From an uncultured Fibrobacter sp. (GTDB lineage Bacteria > Fibrobacterota > Fibrobacteria > Fibrobacterales > Fibrobacteraceae), in assembly GCF_937877005.1 (NCBI RefSeq), contig NZ_CALEFV010000220.1:1-15983 (forward strand): a stretch of 15,983 nucleotides of DNA, in the 5' to 3' direction. The translations under genes were made by a program, and so were the position numbers. The number at the start of each line of letters is the position of its first letter. Position 1 is the stretch's first letter. Shown here one piece after another: positions 1 to 6,409 of the stretch. The notes beneath the pieces are model-generated. The model had not been told where the DNA came from and ran no database searches. It saw only the letters and a list, made by a program, of their open reading frames with translations.

Positions 1-1095
1 GAAGCCTTCTTCGTTAGCGCCCGTCACGAGGTCGAAGGAATCGGCGATGGCTTCGTCGACGATGATGCGCGTATCGTGAGAATTAATCGGGGAAGCAAAG
101 CCCGGAACCATGCCGCAGGCCTTGATGAGGCTATCTTCGGCGGGGTAAAGTTCCTTCGCCTTCAGCAAGTTGTGAAGCTTGATTTCGGAAACATCGAGGT
201 TGCCCGGAACCACGACCGTGATGAGCTTGCCTTCGAAGTCGAAGAACACGCACTTGGCGGTGGATTCGGCGGGCACGTTCAGGAACTTGGTGAGATCTTC
301 GATGCTTGCGCAGTGCGGAGTTTCAACCTTTTCGAGTGCTGCGCTTTCGCTATTTTCGTCGCCCTTGAACGGCACGCGCTGGAACTTCGCGATTTCGCGG
401 TTGGCCTGGTAGCCGCACTTCTTACAAAGAATCAAGTAGTCTTCGCCGTTCGGAGTATCGAGCATGAATTCGTGAGCGACCTTACCGCCCATGATACCCG
501 TATCGCTCTGCACCACCACCGGTTCAATGCCCACGCGACGGTAGATGCGCAGGTAGGCGTCGTATTCTTCCTGGTAGTGACGGTCCAGGTCTTCCTGGCT
601 GGTGTGGAAGCTGTAGGCATCCTTCATCAAGAATTCGCGGACGCGGATAAGGCCGCCGCGGGCACGGGCTTCGTCACGGTACTTGGTCTTGAACTGGTAG
701 AGCATCACCGGCAGCTGCTTGTAGCTGTTGAGCACGTAGCGCACGAGGTCAGTCATGGCCTCTTCGTGGGTCATGGCGAGCACCATGTTGTGGTTGTTGC
801 GGTCCTTGAAGCGCAGGAGTTCTTCGCCGATGGCCTGATAACGGCCGGATTCGCTCCAAAGTTCGGCGGTCTGCACCACCGGCAAGTCCACTTCGATTCC
901 GCCAATCTTGTTCATTTCTTCGCGGATGATGTTCACGATCTTCTGGATAACGCGGAAGCCCATCGGCATCATGGAATAGATACCGGTAGAGACGGGCTTG
1001 ATGTAACCGCCACGCATCAGAAAGATGTGGCTCGGCATGGTGGCATCGCTCGGCGTTTCGCGGAGCGTCACGTAAAAGTACTTGGAGAGTTTCAT
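1..1095 (-). CDS. proS: Prolyl-tRNA synthetase (3' end beyond the left edge)
   Basis: Charges tRNA-Pro with proline in the cytosol; class II aminoacyl-tRNA synthetase. The 365 visible codons begin MKLSKYFYVTLRETPSDA and continue with LMRGGYIKPVSTGIYSMMP and a class II motif 2 region (KTKYRDEARARGGLIRVREF, about residues 137-156), typical of bacterial ProS. From about residue 240 the protein enters the YbaK-like editing insertion domain (FDFEGKLITVVVPGNLDVSE) that marks the long bacterial form. The rest, including class II motif 3 and the anticodon-binding domain, lies outside the window. The start ATG at 1093-1095 is preceded by an AAAGG-like ribosome binding site and, about 30 nt upstream, by a TAAATTTC box. 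It is divergent from the membrane-protein gene at 1186. Identity is very secure; only completeness is unknown. Confidence 0.95.
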   Translation of the reverse strand, partial: MKLSKYFYVTLRETPSDATMPSHIFLMRGGYIKPVSTGIYSMMPMGFRVIQKIVNIIREEMNKIGGIEVDLPVVQTAELWSESGRYQAIGEELLRFKDRNNHNMVLAMTHEEAMTDLVRYVLNSYKQLPVMLYQFKTKYRDEARARGGLIRVREFLMKDAYSFHTSQEDLDRHYQEEYDAYLRIYRRVGIEPVVVQSDTGIMGGKVAHEFMLDTPNGEDYLILCKKCGYQANREIAKFQRVPFKGDENSESAALEKVETPHCASIEDLTKFLNVPAESTAKCVFFDFEGKLITVVVPGNLDVSEIKLHNLLKAKELYPAEDSLIKACGMVPGFASPINSHDTRIIVDEAIADSFDLVTGANEEGF

Positions 1096-1124
1096 TGTTT
1101 TTGCCTTTTGAAATTTTACGGGGG

Positions 1125-1132
1125 GAAATTTA
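1125..1132 (-). promoter_or_regulatory. Putative -10 box of proS
   Basis: On the minus strand this reads TAAATTTC, one base from the TAnnTTTG box of Bacteroidetes-type promoters, about 30 nt before the proS ATG. That leaves room for a short leader with the AAAGG ribosome binding site. It was found by eye and by analogy with the other boxes in the window; no convincing upstream element is visible. Confidence 0.4.
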
Positions 1133-1173
1133 GATAATTACAACAGCAGAGTAAACCGGACTATCAAAATTTG

Positions 1174-1179
1174 TATCTT
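1174..1179 (+). promoter_or_regulatory. Putative -10 box of the DUF2914-like gene
   Basis: TATCTT ends exactly 6 nt before the ATG at 1186, the same spacing as at 2537-2542 and, on the minus strand, 14854-14859. No Shine-Dalgarno sequence lies between box and start, so transcription would begin at or next to the start codon. The call rests on the recurrence of this layout in the window. Confidence 0.4.
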
Positions 1180-1185
1180 ATAGCC

Positions 1186-2508
1186 ATGGAGTTCGTGAAC
1201 AAGATGCGGGAAAAGCCCGCCGTAAAGAAGATTGAAAAATTTGCCCCTGCCATCGCCTTTTTGGGGGGATTCCTATGGGATTCAATAACACTCGGACGAA
1301 TGGTCTACGGGATCGACATCGTAATCCTGCTCGCCTACTACACAGGTGCCCTCATTCTAGTCACCCTGCTTTCTGCGCGACTGGAACACCCCGAAGGCTG
1401 GACCGCAGAAAGACTGCAAGCCCTGCAAAAGGCTCAAGCCAAGCCCCAGGCAACGCCAAGCCCCGTCTCTTCAAAGGATTCTCCGGCACCAAAGCAAGCC
1501 GAATCCAGATTTGCAAAAGCCGCTCAGGAAGCCAAGGATGCTGCAACCAAGGCAAAGGATGCCGCAAGCAAGTTCGCAAAGAATGTCGGTTACGAATCGA
1601 CTGCGATTCCCGAAAACGCCATAATCATCCACCATCGTTTCCTGGACCGCGAATGGAGTGACACCTGGAAAAAACGCTTTACCTGGGCACTACAGTTCTG
1701 CTTCGGCGGCCTGTTCAGCGCCCTAGTCGTCTGTTACTTCAAAAGTAGCGGATCCATCGCATCGTTCCTCCTCGTCATCATGCTCGCCATACTCCTCGTC
1801 GGTAACGAATTTTTGCAAAAAAAATACGAAAGCTTCGGAATCACGCTTGCATTCTTCTGTCTTCTCGGCACGATGTTCTTGAACTTTGCGATTCCACACC
1901 TAGTTCACAGCATCGGATTCATCTGGTTTTTGCTAAGCACGCTCCTGTCGCTTGGACTCTGCATGCTCATATGGAAACTTTCTCGCCGGCAAAAGGGAAT
2001 CCTGGTCGCCCCAGCAATCATCAGCATTCTGCTGATTGTCGCCTACATCATGAACTGGGTTCCGCCTGTGCCGCTTGTTCTCAAGCAGAAGATTGCCTGC
2101 CAGAATTTCGACAAGGTAACTTACACCTGCGATATTGACGACCCGAGTTTTCTGCAGATACTCGGGCTCAAAATTCCAAGCGTCCATCGCGTCGATAGTA
2201 ACGATATCTACTTCCTCGCCTCCGTTTATGCACCGGCAGACCTAAAAGCGGAACTGGAATATTTATGGTATTACCAGGACACGGCAACCGGAAAATACAA
2301 GCTCACAGACAAAATATCTTCTGGACGAATGACGTTAAACGGAGGACGCGAATCCGGCTTCCGCAGCTACACCCGCAAAAAGAATATTCCTCCAGGAAAA
2401 TACCGAGTCGAAGTCGCCAAGAAGAATGGGGCCGTGATCGGTTCAGGAACTTTCGAAGTATTTGATTCCGCTCCTCAAGATGGTTTTGTACGAGACACTT
2501 TGAGATAA
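1186..2508 (+). CDS. Multi-pass membrane protein with C-terminal DUF2914-like domain
   Basis: Predicted inner-membrane protein of 440 residues, function unknown. Two hydrophobic segments lie near the N terminus (about 20-36 and 41-63). A Lys/Ala/Gln-rich linker, probably cytoplasmic, follows (about 80-135). At least five further membrane spans lie at about 166-184, 191-207, 217-240, 243-264 and 271-290. The C-terminal 90 residues (about 335-427) resemble the DUF2914 family: IYFLASVYAP, then a W-containing strand, NGGRESGFRSYTRKK, and PGKYRVEVAKKNGAVIGSGTFEVF. The frame is open from a TTG at 1171, but the ATG at 1186 was chosen because TATCTT sits 6 nt before it. There is no Shine-Dalgarno sequence. 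It is divergent from proS and is followed by about 40 bp before the aguB promoter region. Domain assignment is from recalled family pattern; role unresolved. Confidence 0.8.
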   Translation: MEFVNKMREKPAVKKIEKFAPAIAFLGGFLWDSITLGRMVYGIDIVILLAYYTGALILVTLLSARLEHPEGWTAERLQALQKAQAKPQATPSPVSSKDSPAPKQAESRFAKAAQEAKDAATKAKDAASKFAKNVGYESTAIPENAIIIHHRFLDREWSDTWKKRFTWALQFCFGGLFSALVVCYFKSSGSIASFLLVIMLAILLVGNEFLQKKYESFGITLAFFCLLGTMFLNFAIPHLVHSIGFIWFLLSTLLSLGLCMLIWKLSRRQKGILVAPAIISILLIVAYIMNWVPPVPLVLKQKIACQNFDKVTYTCDIDDPSFLQILGLKIPSVHRVDSNDIYFLASVYAPADLKAELEYLWYYQDTATGKYKLTDKISSGRMTLNGGRESGFRSYTRKKNIPPGKYRVEVAKKNGAVIGSGTFEVFDSAPQDGFVRDTLR

Positions 2509-2536
2509 CGGTTTGTAAAAACAGACACTTGATTTC

Positions 2537-2542
2537 TATATT
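2537..2542 (+). promoter_or_regulatory. Putative promoter of the aguBA unit
   Basis: TATATT within TTTCTATATTTAG ends 6 nt before an ATG at 2549. A TTTG lies 21 nt upstream (2512-2515), matching the known Bacteroidetes layout TTTG-N19-21-TAnnTTTG. It could drive aguBA with a leader of about 95 nt or the short frame at 2549 directly. Confidence 0.45.
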
Positions 2543-2548
2543 TAGAGT

Positions 2549-2704
2549 ATGAACGATTTAGAAAACGATCCTATCCTTAACGCTAGTTCCATTAATAGCG
2601 AAGATTATTGGTTTCTAAAACTGAACAACAAAGATTTGCAAAATGAACAAAATCAAGACAGCAACACTGCAGGGCAAGTGGACGGGCAACAGCCAAACCA
2701 ATAA
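2549..2704 (+). CDS. Possible 51-residue upstream reading frame overlapping aguB
   Basis: An ATG placed 6 nt after a TATATT promoter-like box opens a 51-codon frame (MNDLENDPILNASSINSEDY...) that ends in TAA inside aguB, overlapping it by 62 bp in another frame. The first 30 codons give a plausible acidic, Asn-rich peptide; the part overlapping aguB is low-complexity Gln/Asn. I recognise no family. It could be a regulatory upstream frame, a truncated gene remnant, or chance sequence in the aguB leader. The promoter spacing is the only positive argument for translation. Confidence 0.3.
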   Translation: MNDLENDPILNASSINSEDYWFLKLNNKDLQNEQNQDSNTAGQVDGQQPNQ

Positions 2705-3509
2705 CCAGTGGTACGTGGAGCAGGCTCTTGCGCTCAAGGGCAAGGGAATCGACTTGGTCGTTCTCCCCGAAATGTTCCATACGCCGTATTTCCCGTTCGA
2801 AGAAAACGCCGACTTTTTTGACATGGCTATCGAAAAGGATAGCGAGATTGTCAAGCAGTGGCAGGGCATTGCCAAAGAAATCAACGCCGTTGTCGTCTTC
2901 CCGTTCTTCGAAAAGCGCGCCCGTGGCATTTACCACAACAGCGCCTTCGTCTTTGAACGCGACGGAAGCATTGCCGGTCTTTATCGCAAGAGCCACATTC
3001 CCGACGATCCGGCTTTCTACGAGAAGTATTACTTCATTCCGGGTGACACGGGCTTTGAACCGATCAAGACCAGCGCCGGTACGCTGGGAGTGCTGATTTG
3101 CTGGGACCAGTGGTTCCCCGAAGCCGCCCGTATCATGAGCCTCAAGGGCGCAGACATTCTGATCTACCCCACCGCCATCGGCTGGATGAAATCGGAACCC
3201 AAGGAAATCTACCCGCGCCAGCAGGACAGCTGGGTCACGGTGATGCGCGGACACGCCATTGCGAACCGCACCTTCGTGCTTTCGGCAAACCGCATCGGCA
3301 CCGAAGGCGAACTTACCTTCTGGGGAACCTCGTTCGTGGCCGCACCCGATGGCTACTTGATTCACAAATGCGATACCGATTTCTTGGGTGCAAGCATTGT
3401 AGAAATTGACCTGAAGGAAACCGAGGAAAATCGCCGCTGGTGGCCGCATTTCCGCGATCGCCGCGTAGACCTTTACGGGGACATCCTCAAGATTTGGTGC
3501 GATAAGTAG
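2643..3509 (+). CDS. aguB: N-carbamoylputrescine amidase
   Basis: Hydrolyses N-carbamoylputrescine to putrescine, CO2 and ammonia, the last step of the agmatine route to putrescine; cytosolic. The 288 residues form a complete nitrilase-superfamily protein. The catalytic triad is visible as Glu43 (VVLPEMFHTPYF), Lys116 (GLYRKSHIPDDP) and Cys153 (GVLICWDQWFPEAAR). The CWDQWFPEAAR context and the YHNSAFVF and DDPAFYEKYYFIPGDTGF segments are those of the AguB branch rather than a general nitrilase. The next gene, 41 bp downstream, is the agmatine deiminase, which fixes the pathway. The start at 2643 has no strong ribosome binding site, but the protein aligns with the family from its first residues (KIKTATLQ). 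Very secure. Confidence 0.95.
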   Translation: MNKIKTATLQGKWTGNSQTNNQWYVEQALALKGKGIDLVVLPEMFHTPYFPFEENADFFDMAIEKDSEIVKQWQGIAKEINAVVVFPFFEKRARGIYHNSAFVFERDGSIAGLYRKSHIPDDPAFYEKYYFIPGDTGFEPIKTSAGTLGVLICWDQWFPEAARIMSLKGADILIYPTAIGWMKSEPKEIYPRQQDSWVTVMRGHAIANRTFVLSANRIGTEGELTFWGTSFVAAPDGYLIHKCDTDFLGASIVEIDLKETEENRRWWPHFRDRRVDLYGDILKIWCDK

Positions 3510-3512
3510 AAC

Positions 3513-3523
3513 GGGCTTCGCCC
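3513..3523 (+). other. Small intercistronic hairpin between aguB and aguA
   Basis: GGGC-TTC-GCCC can form a short stem just after the aguB stop. No T-run follows, so it is not a classic terminator. Two tandem ACGAGAG heptamers (3529-3542) lie between it and the aguA start and supply the only purine-rich stretch near that start. Confidence 0.4.
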
Positions 3524-3550
3524 TGCAAACGAGAGACGAGAGATTCATTT

Positions 3551-4573
3551 ATGGCAAAGACTTCTGTAAGATACCCCGCCGAATGGGAAGAACAGGCCGC
3601 CACGTGGCTCGCTTTTCCGCATAATAAGAAGAACTGGTACGGCGAACGCGGAGAAATGATCCGCAAGTTCTATGTCGATTTAATCCGCACGATTAGCGAA
3701 TTTCAGCCCGTGAACATGCTGGTGCCTAAAAAGGATTTTTTGACGACGGAAGAAAAAATCGCCGTTGCCGATCGCCCTTATCCGGCCAGTTTCTTTACCA
3801 TCAAGACAGACGACATCTGGATTCGCGATTATGGTCCGTTCTTCTTGAAGAAGGGAAAAGAAACGATTGTTTCTGAAACGGTCTTTAACGCCTGGGGCGC
3901 AAAATTTCCGCCTTGGAAAAATGATAACGAAATTCCCGCACGAATCGCCGATATTTTCGAATACAGGAAAGGCGAAAGCGTTCCGTACATTTTTGAAGGC
4001 GGTGCCATCGAAGTCAATGGAGATGGCCTCGGCATGACATCGTTGGATTGTCTAGTGGGCAAGAACCGCAACAAACCGGAAGACCTGAGTGCAGTCATCA
4101 AGGCAATCTGCGAAATGCTTGGGCTCAAGGCGTTACTGGTGCTGCCCAAGGGGCTCGTCGGAGACCATACCGATGGTCATATCGACAACGTGGCGCGATT
4201 CGTGGCAAAGGACCGCGTGGTTATCGCATCGGCCAGCCCACGCAGCGCAAATGGTAAGTCCCTCGAAGAAGCGCGTGCAGCCATTCTGGAATTTTTACAG
4301 ATCCACTACGGCAAAAAAGCCAAGGTTGACACGCTACCACTTCCGCCGCAGCGCAAGCTCGATGACGGCCAGATTCTGCCGGCCAGCTACATGAACTACA
4401 TCTATGTAAATGGTGGACTGATCTACCCCAAATACAAGTGCGCAAAAGACAAAGTCGCCGAGGAATACTTCCGCAAGGTTTATCCCAAGAGAAAAATCAT
4501 CGGGCTGGACTGCCGCACCGTGATTGAAGAAGGCGGCAGCCTGCATTGCATGAGCAAGCACGAGAGTCTGTAA
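3551..4573 (+). CDS. aguA: Agmatine deiminase
   Basis: Hydrolyses agmatine to N-carbamoylputrescine and ammonia, feeding the product to the upstream AguB. The 340 residues belong to the peptidylarginine deiminase-type (PF04371) guanidino-modifying fold. Family hallmarks are the N-terminal PAEWEEQAATWLAFPHN, DDIWIRDYGP (87-96), EGGAIEVNGDG (149-159), GDHTDGHIDNVARF (204-217, with the catalytic His) and the C-terminal GGSLHCMSKHES, with the nucleophile Cys333. The length is slightly under the usual 350-370, with no missing motif. It is co-directional with aguB and probably co-transcribed. No arginine decarboxylase is in the window, so the source of agmatine is not shown. Confidence 0.95.
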   Translation: MAKTSVRYPAEWEEQAATWLAFPHNKKNWYGERGEMIRKFYVDLIRTISEFQPVNMLVPKKDFLTTEEKIAVADRPYPASFFTIKTDDIWIRDYGPFFLKKGKETIVSETVFNAWGAKFPPWKNDNEIPARIADIFEYRKGESVPYIFEGGAIEVNGDGLGMTSLDCLVGKNRNKPEDLSAVIKAICEMLGLKALLVLPKGLVGDHTDGHIDNVARFVAKDRVVIASASPRSANGKSLEEARAAILEFLQIHYGKKAKVDTLPLPPQRKLDDGQILPASYMNYIYVNGGLIYPKYKCAKDKVAEEYFRKVYPKRKIIGLDCRTVIEEGGSLHCMSKHESL

Positions 4574-4597
4574 GGGAAGCCCTTAAAAATCTTTTTT
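4571..4597 (+). terminator. Weak terminator-like hairpin at the aguA stop
   Basis: TAAGGG-AAG-CCCTTA forms a 6-bp stem that includes the aguA stop codon. A run of T (4592-4597) begins 6 nt after the stem. The distance makes it a weak candidate; the hairpin at 4698 is better formed. Confidence 0.35.
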
Positions 4598-4602
4598 ATA
4601 AT

Positions 4603-4690
4603 GCGGGAGGGGCCCCAGCTCGGAGTTGCGAAGGCCGCCCGGTCCCCTCCCTGCACCCTCCCCTTCCCTGGCCGACGCAGCCAGGACCTT
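4603..4690. repeat. GC-rich structured block, possible dispersed intergenic element
   Basis: This non-coding stretch is much richer in G+C than its surroundings. GGGAGGGG (4605-4612) pairs exactly with CCCCTCCC (4644-4651). A second stem, CCTGGC/GCCAGG, lies at 4667-4672 and 4680-4685 with a 7-nt loop, and a pyrimidine-rich run joins them. It sits in the readthrough region of aguA. Its composition suggests a mobile or repeated intergenic element, but only one copy is in the window, so that is inference. Confidence 0.4.
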
Positions 4691-4697
4691 GTCGATG

Positions 4698-4716
4698 AAG
4701 AACATTTGTTCTTTTT
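4698..4716 (+). terminator. Rho-independent terminator of aguBA
   Basis: AAGAAC-ATTT-GTTCTT forms a perfect stem followed directly by TTT. It is A/T-rich but correctly oriented for plus-strand transcripts coming out of aguA. Confidence 0.55.
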
Positions 4717-4732
4717 AACTATTTATCCTCAC

Positions 4733-4768
4733 AACAAAAAAAACTGTGACTTGAAAATCACAGTTTTT
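4733..4768. terminator. Bidirectional rho-independent terminator
   Basis: AAACTGTGA (4741-4749) pairs perfectly with TCACAGTTT (4758-4766). The stem is flanked by an A-run on the left and by TTTTT on the right (4764-4768), so it has a T-tail on both strands. On the minus strand it ends transcription from the five-gene operon and lies directly behind the Mur ligase tail remnant, whose original terminator it probably was. On the plus strand it backs up the aguBA terminator. Confidence 0.8.
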
Positions 4769-4790
4769 GAAGTGTTATAATTTACAAGAA

Positions 4791-4862
4791 TTACATGATT
4801 TCTTGTTCTAATAATTGTTGCACGTGTTGCGCATAGGCCTGCAAACTCGGATCTCGCGCACC
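4791..4862 (-). pseudogene. Remnant: last 23 codons of a second Mur ligase gene
   Basis: On the minus strand this reads GARDPSLQ-A-YAQ-H-VQQLLE-Q-E-I-M and then TAA. The C terminus of the intact Mur ligase at 4973-6394 is GARDPSLQ-N-YAQ-Y-VQQLLE-E-E-L-M and TAA. By hand alignment 19 of 23 residues match but only 53 of 72 bases (about 74%), and many differences fall on third codon positions. The fragment therefore diverged while still under protein selection, as an orthologue or xenologue would, and is not a recent tandem copy. Homology stops sharply at the codon that is ATG (Met) in the intact gene; here a stop (TAG) stands in that place. The bidirectional terminator follows 22 bp after the stop. 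Confidence 0.85.
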
Positions 4863-4972
4863 CTATAAAGACCGAATCGGCTAGAATCAACAAGGGACTT
4901 CCCCAACGCCGATTCTCTCGCTGACACGACTCGTCAATACGAGTCGTTTTCAGCTCACAGCGATGGGTGTGC
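4863..4972. other. 110-bp spacer between Mur ligase gene and its remnant, with inverted repeats
   Basis: No reading frame is evident. GAATCGGC (4874-4881) and GCCGATTC (4908-4915) are a perfect 8-bp inverted repeat enclosing a smaller GGG-ACTT-CCC stem. A second, stronger hairpin at 4926-4947 is described separately. The spacer shares no visible similarity with the sequence beyond the remnant. It may be what is left of an inserted segment. Confidence 0.5.
4920..4954 (+). terminator. Strong hairpin with T-tail, plus-strand orientation
   Basis: ACGACTCGT (4926-4934) and ACGAGTCGT (4939-4947) form a perfect 9-bp stem with loop CAAT, followed by TTTT. GCTG (4920-4923) and CAGC (4951-4954) can extend the stem. 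The T-tail is on the plus strand, yet no plus-strand gene lies between it and the earlier terminators. On the minus strand it has no T-tail, so it is not a standard terminator for the Mur ligase gene that ends at 4973. Confidence 0.55.
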
Positions 4973-6394
4973 TTACATTAACTCTTCTTCGAGTAACTGC
5001 TGCACATATTGAGCGTAATTCTGTAGACTCGGGTCTCTCGCACCCATCAGTAAGATGGTGTCGCCGGGCTGGGCGTATTCCACCATTTTCTTGGCGCATT
5101 CGTTGCGGTCGGCGATGTAGATGGCTTCGCAGCCTTTGAGCAGGAGGTCATCGGCAAGGTCACCGGCGCTGATGTCGCGGGTGACGGTGCCGCCGGCGTA
5201 GTAGATTTCGCTGAAGAACATCACGTCGTTTTCACGGTCGTCGTCAAAGTCCTTGGGGCGGAGCGTCTTCGCGATAAATTCCACAAGGTCTTTGCGCAAG
5301 AATCGTGTGGGGCCGAATCCATGCGGCTGGAACCAGGCGATGACGCGGCCATCGGTAAAGTCCTGGGCGCTCCTGATGCTCGCGGCAATCTTTGCCGGAT
5401 TATGCGCGAAGTCATCCACCAGAGTCACGCCGTTGAAGGTCCCTAAAATCTGGTGACGGCGGAACACGCCGGGGAATGTCGCCAGGGCGTCGGCGCAAGT
5501 GTGGAGCGTTACCCCTGCGCGGAGGGCGGCAGCCGTTGCGGCCAGGGCATTTTCCATATTGTGCTTGCCCGGCAGCGGCACCACGAACTTCACGAGTTCT
5601 GCCTGGTGGCGCACGCGGAACTGAATCGAGGTTCCAACAGACTTGAAGTCCGTGCCCTGCACGCCTACGTAATTTTCAAAACCAAAATCGAATTCGCGAC
5701 CGGCGCTGAACTTCTTGGCCAGCGGGTGCGCATCGTTTACAATCAGAATCTTGCCGTTATCGAGAATGTTATGGCTGAACTTGAGGAAGATTTCCTGGAG
5801 TTCGCTCAATTCCTTGTGGTCCTTGTCCACATTGAGAATCAGGCCGATTTCGGGTTCGTAGCGCACCAGCGTTCCGTCGCTTTCGTCCGCTTCCACCACA
5901 AGCCATTCGCCCTTACCGGACACGGCGTTACCGATTTTGCCTTCCTTCTGCAAATTCACGAGGCCCGCCCCCGTCATCACCGACGGCTGGAGGCCCGCAT
6001 ATTGCAGAATGTGATAAATCATGGCGGTCACGGTGGACTTTCCGCTGGTTCCGCTCACAGCAATCGTGCGGGCTTCCTTCGAAATTTTCGCCAGCATTTC
6101 GCTGCGGTGCATCACCGGGATTCCCAGTTCCTTGGCGCGCTTGAGGTCCGGATTCGAATCTTCGATGGCGGTACTCACGACCACCGCAGAGAGCCCCGCG
6201 ACAACGCCCGAACCGTCTTGCGGAAAGCACTTGACGCCACATTCTTCGAGCTGAGTCATGACGAGCGGCTTTTCTGCTGCACCAAACTGGCGGTCAGACC
6301 CGCTAATAGAAACACCCTTGCCAACCAAATACTGGGCAATGGCACTCATGCCTACACCCGCAACACCGATAAAAAAGTAAGATTCAGGATTCAT
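4973..6394 (-). CDS. MurC/Mpl-family Mur ligase
   Basis: ATP-dependent amide-bond ligase of the Mur family (COG0773 type), which adds an amino acid or peptide to UDP-N-acetylmuramic acid in the cytosolic stage of peptidoglycan synthesis or recycling. The 473 residues show the N-terminal nucleotide-binding loop GVAGVGMSAIA (10-20), the P-loop GTSGKST (115-121), EADESDG (168-174), the NVDKDH motif (188-193), GKHNMENALAA (276-286), PGVFRRHQILG (308-318), DDFAHNPAKI (327-336) and FQPHGFGPTRF (355-365). The order and spacing are those of MurC and Mpl. Several signatures differ from classical MurC (GTHGKTT, DDYGHHP, FQPHRYTR), so I cannot tell MurC from Mpl or a paralogue. A GAGG ribosome binding site lies 7 nt before the ATG. 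It is the last gene of the five-gene operon, 15 bp after rluD. Confidence 0.85.
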   Translation of the reverse strand: MNPESYFFIGVAGVGMSAIAQYLVGKGVSISGSDRQFGAAEKPLVMTQLEECGVKCFPQDGSGVVAGLSAVVVSTAIEDSNPDLKRAKELGIPVMHRSEMLAKISKEARTIAVSGTSGKSTVTAMIYHILQYAGLQPSVMTGAGLVNLQKEGKIGNAVSGKGEWLVVEADESDGTLVRYEPEIGLILNVDKDHKELSELQEIFLKFSHNILDNGKILIVNDAHPLAKKFSAGREFDFGFENYVGVQGTDFKSVGTSIQFRVRHQAELVKFVVPLPGKHNMENALAATAAALRAGVTLHTCADALATFPGVFRRHQILGTFNGVTLVDDFAHNPAKIAASIRSAQDFTDGRVIAWFQPHGFGPTRFLRKDLVEFIAKTLRPKDFDDDRENDVMFFSEIYYAGGTVTRDISAGDLADDLLLKGCEAIYIADRNECAKKMVEYAQPGDTILLMGARDPSLQNYAQYVQQLLEEELM

Positions 6395-6409
6395 TTAAAA
6401 CCTCGAAAA

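Noticed and set aside
76..1137. Long open frame on the plus strand opposite proS
   Set aside because: Its translation is rich in His, Val and Ala without any family pattern, while the minus strand encodes clear ProS motifs across the same bases.
3529..3542. Two tandem ACGAGAG heptamers before aguA
   Set aside because: Only two copies; more likely part of the ribosome binding region than a repeat array.
2592..3548. 318-codon minus-strand frame opposite aguB
   Set aside because: The catalytic residues of AguB are on the plus strand; the antisense frame has no family signature.
4722..4733. TTATCCTCACA as a DnaA box
   Set aside because: It has a two-base insertion relative to TTATCCACA and lies far from dnaA, between terminators.
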